A stretch of DNA of 9,465 nucleotides. It comes from Gammaproteobacteria bacterium (GTDB taxonomy: Bacteria > Pseudomonadota > Gammaproteobacteria > SZUA-229). Each line of letters begins with the position of its first letter. Position 1 is the first letter of the stretch. The notes below the pieces were generated by a model. That model ran no database searches. It was given only the letters and a program-made list of their open reading frames with translations, and was not told the origin of the DNA. Location of the stretch: the NCBI GenBank assembly GCA_026998145.1, contig JALTRC010000438.1:1-9465 (forward strand), in the 5' to 3' direction. Shown piece after piece: positions 6,008 through 9,465 of this stretch. A program made the position numbers and the translations under genes.

Positions 6008-7027
6008 TTAAGCCGCGTTATCAGCCCTGGCATGATATTCAAATACTTTTTCCACTTCGTTTTTCGAGCCCAGACAAACCGGCACTCGCTGGTGCAGGCC
6101 GGTGGACTCCACTTCCATAATGCGACCATGGCCGGTAGATGCAGCGCCACCGGCCTGTTCGATAATCATTGCCATGGGATTGCCTTCATACATCAAACGC
6201 AGCTTGCCGGCTTTTGAGGGGTCACGGCTATCAAAGGGATACATAAAGATGCCACCACGCACCAGAATACGATAAACCTCAGCCACCATAGACGCTACCC
6301 AGCGCATATTGTAGCGCTTACCCAGCGGCCCATTTTCCCCTTGCAGACAATCTTCAATGTAATCCTGCATGGGCTTTTCCCAGAAACGCTTGTTTGACAG
6401 GTTAATGGCAAACTCGGTGGTTTCTTCGGGAATCTGACAACCTTCTGTGGTTAAAACAAACTCACCGATGGCATTGTCCAGGGTAAACATATTCACGCCC
6501 TGGCCAGTGGTTAATACCAGTACAGTGGATGGGCCGTAAACCACAAAGCCCGCCGCTTTCTGCTGATCGCCATTTTGCAGATAATCTTCCAGCTTGGGCT
6601 CAGCCTTGCAGCCTAAAGGTGCTTTCAATACGGAGAAGATAGTGCCCACAGAAATATTCACATCAATGTTTGATGAGCCATCGAGGGGATCGAACATCAG
6701 CAGGTATTCACCACGCTCTGCGGCCGGTACCACAATGGGATCATCAATTTCTTCTGAACCCATGCCGGCAACCAGACCACTGACGCTCATGTGATTAGCC
6801 ATAATGTCATTGGTAATAATATCCAGCTCTTTCTGGGTTTCGCCCTGTACATTCTCAGAACCGGCCACACCCAGGACGCCGGATAATTCACCACGGCTAA
6901 CAGTGGCTGCAATTTCCTTACAGGTAATACTGACTTCGTGAATCAGCTCGATTAAATCATAAGGTAAATCTACACCTGCACGTTTTTCATGCAGTAAAAA
7001 TTGTTTAAGTTTCATACCTGTTGTCAT
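6008..7027 (-). CDS. fbp: Fructose-1,6-bisphosphatase class I (Fbp)
   Basis: Cytoplasmic Mg2+-dependent phosphatase that converts fructose 1,6-bisphosphate to fructose 6-phosphate, the committed step of gluconeogenesis. The 339 residues are close to the 332 of E. coli Fbp. Seen in order are the N-terminal helix region, VQGETQKELDIITNDI at 60-75, GSEE at 90-93 and the metal-binding FDPLDGSSNIDVNISVGT at 112-129. Substrate-site elements follow: RYNMRWVASMVAEVYRILVRGG at about 238-259, KLRLMYEGNPMA at 275-286 and the C-terminal TGLHQRVPVCLGS at 309-321. The start chosen is the ATG at 7027, with AGGAG five bases upstream. The inner ATG at 7015 lacks a ribosome binding site, and the open frame up to 7123 has no family similarity. 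Monocistronic: divergent from deaD and ended by the hairpin at 5959-5978. Confidence 0.97.
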   Translation of the reverse strand: MTTGMKLKQFLLHEKRAGVDLPYDLIELIHEVSITCKEIAATVSRGELSGVLGVAGSENVQGETQKELDIITNDIMANHMSVSGLVAGMGSEEIDDPIVVPAAERGEYLLMFDPLDGSSNIDVNISVGTIFSVLKAPLGCKAEPKLEDYLQNGDQQKAAGFVVYGPSTVLVLTTGQGVNMFTLDNAIGEFVLTTEGCQIPEETTEFAINLSNKRFWEKPMQDYIEDCLQGENGPLGKRYNMRWVASMVAEVYRILVRGGIFMYPFDSRDPSKAGKLRLMYEGNPMAMIIEQAGGAASTGHGRIMEVESTGLHQRVPVCLGSKNEVEKVFEYHARADNAA

Positions 7028-7032
7028 AACAG

Positions 7033-7037
7033 CTCCT
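7033..7037 (-). promoter_or_regulatory. Ribosome binding site that fixes the fbp start
   Basis: The minus strand reads AGGAG, then CTGTT, then ATG at 7027. This is good spacing and decides for the start MTTGMKLKQF over both the longer frame from 7123 and the ATG four codons later. Confidence 0.8.
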
Positions 7038-7178
7038 AATAGTCTTAACACTTCCCGCTTGGGGTTACCCGAAAAAGCAGCTCTCTTAAGTACTGTTAAA
7101 ACCACGCAGGGCCGGTACAGCATCCCAGGGGGAGAGATGTTTTATGGGACTGAAAAATTTGGCCGCGTATATTAACAT

Positions 7179-7184
7179 ATTATA
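7179..7184 (-). promoter_or_regulatory. Candidate -10 element for fbp
   Basis: A perfect TATAAT on the minus strand inside an AT-rich stretch, which would give an fbp leader of roughly 145 nt. The matching -35 at 17-nt spacing is poor (TCAATT, 2 of 6). The same stretch also reads TATAAT on the plus strand at 7181-7186, so the direction is not certain. Confidence 0.3.
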
Positions 7185-7273
7185 ATCTTCGTTTATATTG
7201 AAATTGATGCGCCGTATAAGCCTAACAATATCAATAAGTTACAAAACCTTTCTTTCCCGTTCTTAGGTAATCA

Positions 7274-7302
7274 GTGCAAATTCCCCCATAAACCGTTATA
7301 CT
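7274..7302 (+). promoter_or_regulatory. Candidate sigma70 promoter for deaD
   Basis: TATACT (7297-7302, 5 of 6 to the -10 consensus) is preceded after 17 nt by GTGCAA (7274-7279, 3 of 6 to the -35 consensus). Transcription would start near 7309, giving a leader of about 109 nt before the deaD ATG. A long leader is usual for cold-shock-induced messages, but I did not find a defined cold-box sequence. Confidence 0.35.
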
Positions 7303-7316
7303 ACGCAGCCTTTTTC

Positions 7317-7349
7317 GAATTTGCCCCGGCTTCTCAAGAACGGGCATTC
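7317..7349 (+). promoter_or_regulatory. Bulged hairpin in the deaD leader
   Basis: GAAT (7317-7320) and GCCC (7323-7326), separated by a TT bulge, pair with GGGC (7342-7345) and ATTC (7346-7349) around a 15-nt loop. If the transcript starts near 7309, this hairpin sits at its very 5' end, where it could affect stability or temperature-dependent translation. Structure judged by eye. Confidence 0.3.
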
Positions 7350-7417
7350 AGGATTTTCCAGGATAGGGTCTCCCTGCCCCAGGCGCTCCACCTACCCATC
7401 ATTACCAGGTACAACAC

Positions 7418-9223
7418 ATGACAACCGATACGGTTAACAGCTTTAAATCACTCAATCTCATTCCGTCTTTACTCAAGGCACTGGATGACGTGGGTTACGA
7501 AACCCCCTCACCCATTCAGGCCGAAACCATTCCCCTGCTGCTGGACGGCAGAGATGTACTGGGACAGGCCCAGACCGGCACCGGCAAAACTGCTGCTTTC
7601 GCCCTACCACTATTATCCAATATCAACCTGAGCCAGAAAGACCCGCAGGTGCTGGTACTGGCACCCACCCGTGAACTGGCCATTCAGGTTGCTGAAGCCT
7701 TTCAAACATACGCTTCTCATATGAAAGGCTTTCATGTACTGCCTATTTACGGCGGTCAGGATTACCGGGGGCAGATCCGCGCCCTGCAACGTGGCGTGCA
7801 TGTGGTGGTAGGTACACCGGGACGGGTGATGGATCACATGCGCCGCGGCACTTTGAAGCTGGATAATCTAAAAGCACTGGTACTGGATGAAGCCGATGAA
7901 ATGCTGCGCATGGGTTTTATTGATGATGTGGAATGGGTGCTGGATCAAACCCCGGACAGCCGCCAGATTGCCCTGTTTTCCGCCACCATGCCACAGCAGA
8001 TTCGCCGCATTGCCACCACCTACTTAAATGAGCCGGAACAGGTCACCATCAAGGTCACCACCACGACCGCCGAAACCATTCGCCAGCGCTTCTGGCCGGT
8101 TAGTGGCGTCCACAAGCTGGATGCCCTCACCCGTATTCTGGAAGCCGAGCCATTTGATGCCATGATTATTTTTGTGCGCACCAAAAACTCCACCGTGGAG
8201 CTGGCCGATAAGCTGGAAGCCCGGGGTTATGCAGCCGCTGCCATTAATGGTGATATTCAGCAGAACCAGCGTGAACGCACCATTGACGGCCTGAAAAAAG
8301 GCAAGCTGGATATTCTGGTGGCCACAGATGTGGCCGCCCGCGGGCTGGATGTGCCTCGCATCAGCCATGTGGTGAACTACGACGTACCCCATGATACAGA
8401 AGCCTATGTGCACCGTATTGGCCGCACCGGTCGTGCCGGCCGTAGCGGTGATGCCATATTATTTGTGGCCCCCCGTGAAAAGCGCATGTTGCACGCCATT
8501 GAAAAGGCCACCCGCAAGGAAATCGAGCGCATGGAGCTACCGTCTACCGAACTGATTAACGATCAACGGGTAGAAAAATTCAAACAGCGCATCAGTGATG
8601 CACTGGCCACCGAAGAGCTGGGCTTCTTTTATCAGATGATCGAGCAGTACCAGCAGGAACATAATGTACCGGCACTGGAAATTGCCGCTGCACTGGCGCA
8701 ATTATTACAGGGTGATTCCCCCTTTCTGTTACAGAATAAGCCCCGCAAAAAAGGCCGTGACGACTGGGATAAAGATCCGGCCCCCCGCAAACGCAAAGAA
8801 AGAAACGAACGCCCTGCACGGGGCGAACGAGCTGCACGTGGAGAGCGCCCACCAAGAAACGATAACAACAGCGAACCGGCAAAAGGCATGGCCCGCTACC
8901 GTATCGAAGTGGGACACAAACATGAGGTTAAACCGGGCAATATTGTAGGCGCCATCGCCAATGAAGCCGGCCTGGATAATACCAGTATCGGACGCATTAA
9001 TATTTTTGACGACCACAGCCTGGTGGATTTACCGGAAGGCATGCCCAAGGACGTTTTTAACGACCTGAAAAAAGCCTGGGTATCTGGCCAGCAGTTAAAT
9101 ATTTCCTATGCCAGCTGGGGTAAAAAAACACGCCAGGATGATGAGCTGAAAAAGAAGAAAAAGAAAAAGAAGAAAGCGGCGAATAAAGACAAGGGTAAAC
9201 GCAGAGTGGCAAAAAAATCCTGA
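7418..9223 (+). CDS. deaD: DEAD-box ATP-dependent RNA helicase (DeaD/CsdA type)
   Basis: ATP-dependent RNA helicase that unwinds structured RNA; the family acts in cold-shock ribosome assembly and mRNA decay. The 601 residues are near the 629 of E. coli DeaD. All helicase motifs are intact: Q motif GYETPSPIQ (26-34), AQTGTGKT (51-58), PTRELA (83-88), YGGQ (111-114), TPGR (133-136), DEAD (157-160), SAT (188-190), IFVRTK (251-256), ATDVAARGLDV (302-312) and HRIGRTGRAGR (332-342). An Arg-rich linker (about 443-480, repeating ARGER) leads to a DbpA/CsdA-type RNA-binding domain (about 490-563). The basic tail contains nine consecutive lysines at 578-586. AGG lies eight bases before the ATG. The CsdA-like C-terminal domain and tail separate it from RhlE, SrmB and RhlB. 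Divergent from fbp. Confidence 0.96.
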   Translation: MTTDTVNSFKSLNLIPSLLKALDDVGYETPSPIQAETIPLLLDGRDVLGQAQTGTGKTAAFALPLLSNINLSQKDPQVLVLAPTRELAIQVAEAFQTYASHMKGFHVLPIYGGQDYRGQIRALQRGVHVVVGTPGRVMDHMRRGTLKLDNLKALVLDEADEMLRMGFIDDVEWVLDQTPDSRQIALFSATMPQQIRRIATTYLNEPEQVTIKVTTTTAETIRQRFWPVSGVHKLDALTRILEAEPFDAMIIFVRTKNSTVELADKLEARGYAAAAINGDIQQNQRERTIDGLKKGKLDILVATDVAARGLDVPRISHVVNYDVPHDTEAYVHRIGRTGRAGRSGDAILFVAPREKRMLHAIEKATRKEIERMELPSTELINDQRVEKFKQRISDALATEELGFFYQMIEQYQQEHNVPALEIAAALAQLLQGDSPFLLQNKPRKKGRDDWDKDPAPRKRKERNERPARGERAARGERPPRNDNNSEPAKGMARYRIEVGHKHEVKPGNIVGAIANEAGLDNTSIGRINIFDDHSLVDLPEGMPKDVFNDLKKAWVSGQQLNISYASWGKKTRQDDELKKKKKKKKKAANKDKGKRRVAKKS

Positions 9224-9240
9224 TAGCAGAATGATTAAAG

Positions 9241-9255
9241 ACTTTGGCGCAAAGT
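9241..9255 (+). other. Short hairpin after deaD, weak terminator candidate
   Basis: ACTTTG (9241-9246) and CAAAGT (9250-9255) form a perfect 6-bp stem with a GCG loop, 18 nt after the deaD stop. It is followed by GTTTGATTGT, which is T-rich but not a true T-run, and the stem is AT-rich. Confidence 0.3.
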
Positions 9256-9265
9256 GTTTGATTGT

Positions 9266-9293
9266 CTGGACTCCCGCCTGCGCGGGAGTGACA
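9266..9293 (+). repeat. REP/dRS3-like palindromic repeat, copy 1
   Basis: The core is ACTCCCGC (9270-9277), CTGC loop and GCGGGAGT (9282-9289), a perfect 8-bp stem. The outer bases TCTG (9265-9268) and CAGA (9292-9295) can also pair. The core has the ATTCCC-N8-GGGAAT layout of dRS3-type repeats (described in Neisseria; similar elements are common in other Proteobacteria), with T-to-C changes in both arms. It lies 43 nt after deaD and may slow exonucleases or help end transcription, although no T-run follows. Confidence 0.7.
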
Positions 9294-9332
9294 GATCTTA
9301 AGTAGCGGTTTAAAAAGAGGTTATTGTTAAAC

Positions 9333-9360
9333 TTTCATTCCCACGTAGGCGGAAATCCAG
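9333..9360 (-). repeat. REP/dRS3-like palindromic repeat, copy 2 (inverted)
   Basis: Read on the minus strand, this 28-mer matches copy 1 at 22 of 28 positions; five of the six differences are transitions. Its core is ATTCCC (9337-9342), eight bases, then GGAAAT (9351-9356), so its dyad is partly decayed. The two copies face each other across 39 nt, as in the paired REP arrangement called a BIME. Confidence 0.6.
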
Positions 9361-9389
9361 TTTTATTGACAACAATCCACCTCAAACAC

Positions 9390-9413
9390 CCTCTGTGCCT
9401 CCGTGCCTCTGTG
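9390..9413 (+). repeat. Three tandem 8-mers
   Basis: CCTCTGTG (9390-9397), CCTCCGTG (9398-9405) and CCTCTGTG (9406-9413) are three head-to-tail copies of one octamer, differing by a single T/C. The last two form most of the left arm of the long inverted repeat. Confidence 0.75.
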
Positions 9414-9465
9414 TCAAAATAAAATAAAGTTTGTTGACCTGTGATTTGACACAGAGGCACGGAGG
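9398..9465. repeat. Perfect 21-bp inverted repeat, cut by the window edge
   Basis: The left arm 9398-9418 (beginning CCTCCGTGCC, ending TGTGTCAAA) is the exact reverse complement of the right arm 9445-9465 (beginning TTTGACACAG, ending CACGGAGG), with an AT-rich 26-nt centre. Because the right arm ends at the last base of the window, the true palindrome may be longer. It could be a miniature transposable element end pair, a REP-like element, or a large terminator-like hairpin. No transposase is visible. Confidence 0.85.

Larger units (their letters stand above)
7028..7417. other. Divergent fbp/deaD intergenic region, 390 nt
   Basis: No convincing gene lies here. The stretch 7160-7200 is AT-rich and carries TATAAT on both strands in an overlapping arrangement. 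Nearer deaD there is a candidate promoter at 7274-7302, followed by a leader of about 109 nt containing a bulged hairpin and C-rich runs. The frame that extends fbp upstream to 7123 is only open by chance. Nothing else in the stretch is recognisable. Confidence 0.6.
9224..9465. other. Repeat-rich region downstream of deaD
   Basis: No ORF of note in 242 nt. It contains, in order, a small ACTTTG/CAAAGT hairpin (9241-9255), two 28-nt palindromic repeats in opposite orientation, and a perfect 21-bp inverted repeat that reaches the window edge. Such a dense stack of dyad repeats is typical of REP/MITE-like intergenic DNA. Confidence 0.6.

Noticed and set aside
5965..6217. Small frames around the fbp terminator
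   Set aside because: They overlap the terminator hairpin and the conserved end of fbp and show no protein features.
7028..7123. In-frame N-terminal extension of Fbp by 32 residues
   Set aside because: The AGGAG ribosome binding site sits directly before the ATG at 7027, the extension is unlike any Fbp N-terminus, and the resulting length would exceed the family norm.
8592..9016. Several antisense frames of 85-96 codons opposite the deaD 3' half
   Set aside because: They are shadows of the Arg/Lys-rich coding strand, with no ribosome binding sites or recognisable domains.
9390..9465. A CRISPR array
   Set aside because: The repeated units are 8 nt, directly adjacent and without unique spacers; the larger structure is an inverted repeat.

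Overview
The window looks like ordinary chromosome from a heterotrophic, probably marine or aquatic gammaproteobacterium. The evidence is a three-gene proton-translocating transhydrogenase (pntAA-pntAB-pntB), a ferrochelatase with the proteobacterial SFHG and CPGFSADCLETLEE motifs, a class I fructose-1,6-bisphosphatase and a CsdA/DeaD-type cold-shock RNA helicase with a basic C-terminal tail. Base composition is moderate, near 50% GC by eye. A Cellvibrionales/Pseudomonadales-like host is my inference; I cannot name a genus.

Layout. (1) 5-2825, minus strand: the pnt operon, with genes overlapping by 4 nt and 1 nt. (2) 2826-3022: the divergent pnt/hemH region. It holds a candidate hemH promoter, a 7-bp inverted repeat in the pnt leader and a doubtful 47-codon ORF. 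(3) 3023-5900, plus strand: hemH, a DUF523 gene, a secreted Sel1-repeat protein and a small STAS/SpoIIAA-like protein, closely spaced and probably at least partly co-transcribed. (4) 5959-5978: a hairpin between two converging genes, followed on the minus strand by a T6 run. (5) 6008-7027, minus strand: fbp. (6) 7028-7417: a 390-nt divergent intergenic region. (7) 7418-9223, plus strand: deaD. (8) 9224-9465: a repeat-rich tail with two inverted REP/dRS3-like 28-mers and a perfect 21-bp inverted repeat that runs to the window edge.

How the genes work together. Pnt couples the proton gradient to NADPH formation. Fbp is the committed gluconeogenic phosphatase. HemH inserts iron into protoporphyrin IX. 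DeaD remodels structured RNA, mainly in the cold. These are core housekeeping functions and the neighbourhood gives no sign of a defence, mobile or biosynthetic cluster.

I found no convincing new multi-gene system. The items most worth a second look are the start of the DUF523 gene (no in-frame ATG; an ATT overlapping the hemH stop, or an out-of-frame TAATG followed by an A-AAC-CCC heptamer that would restore the frame by a -1 shift), the palindromic repeats after deaD, and the possible tiny gene upstream of pntAA.
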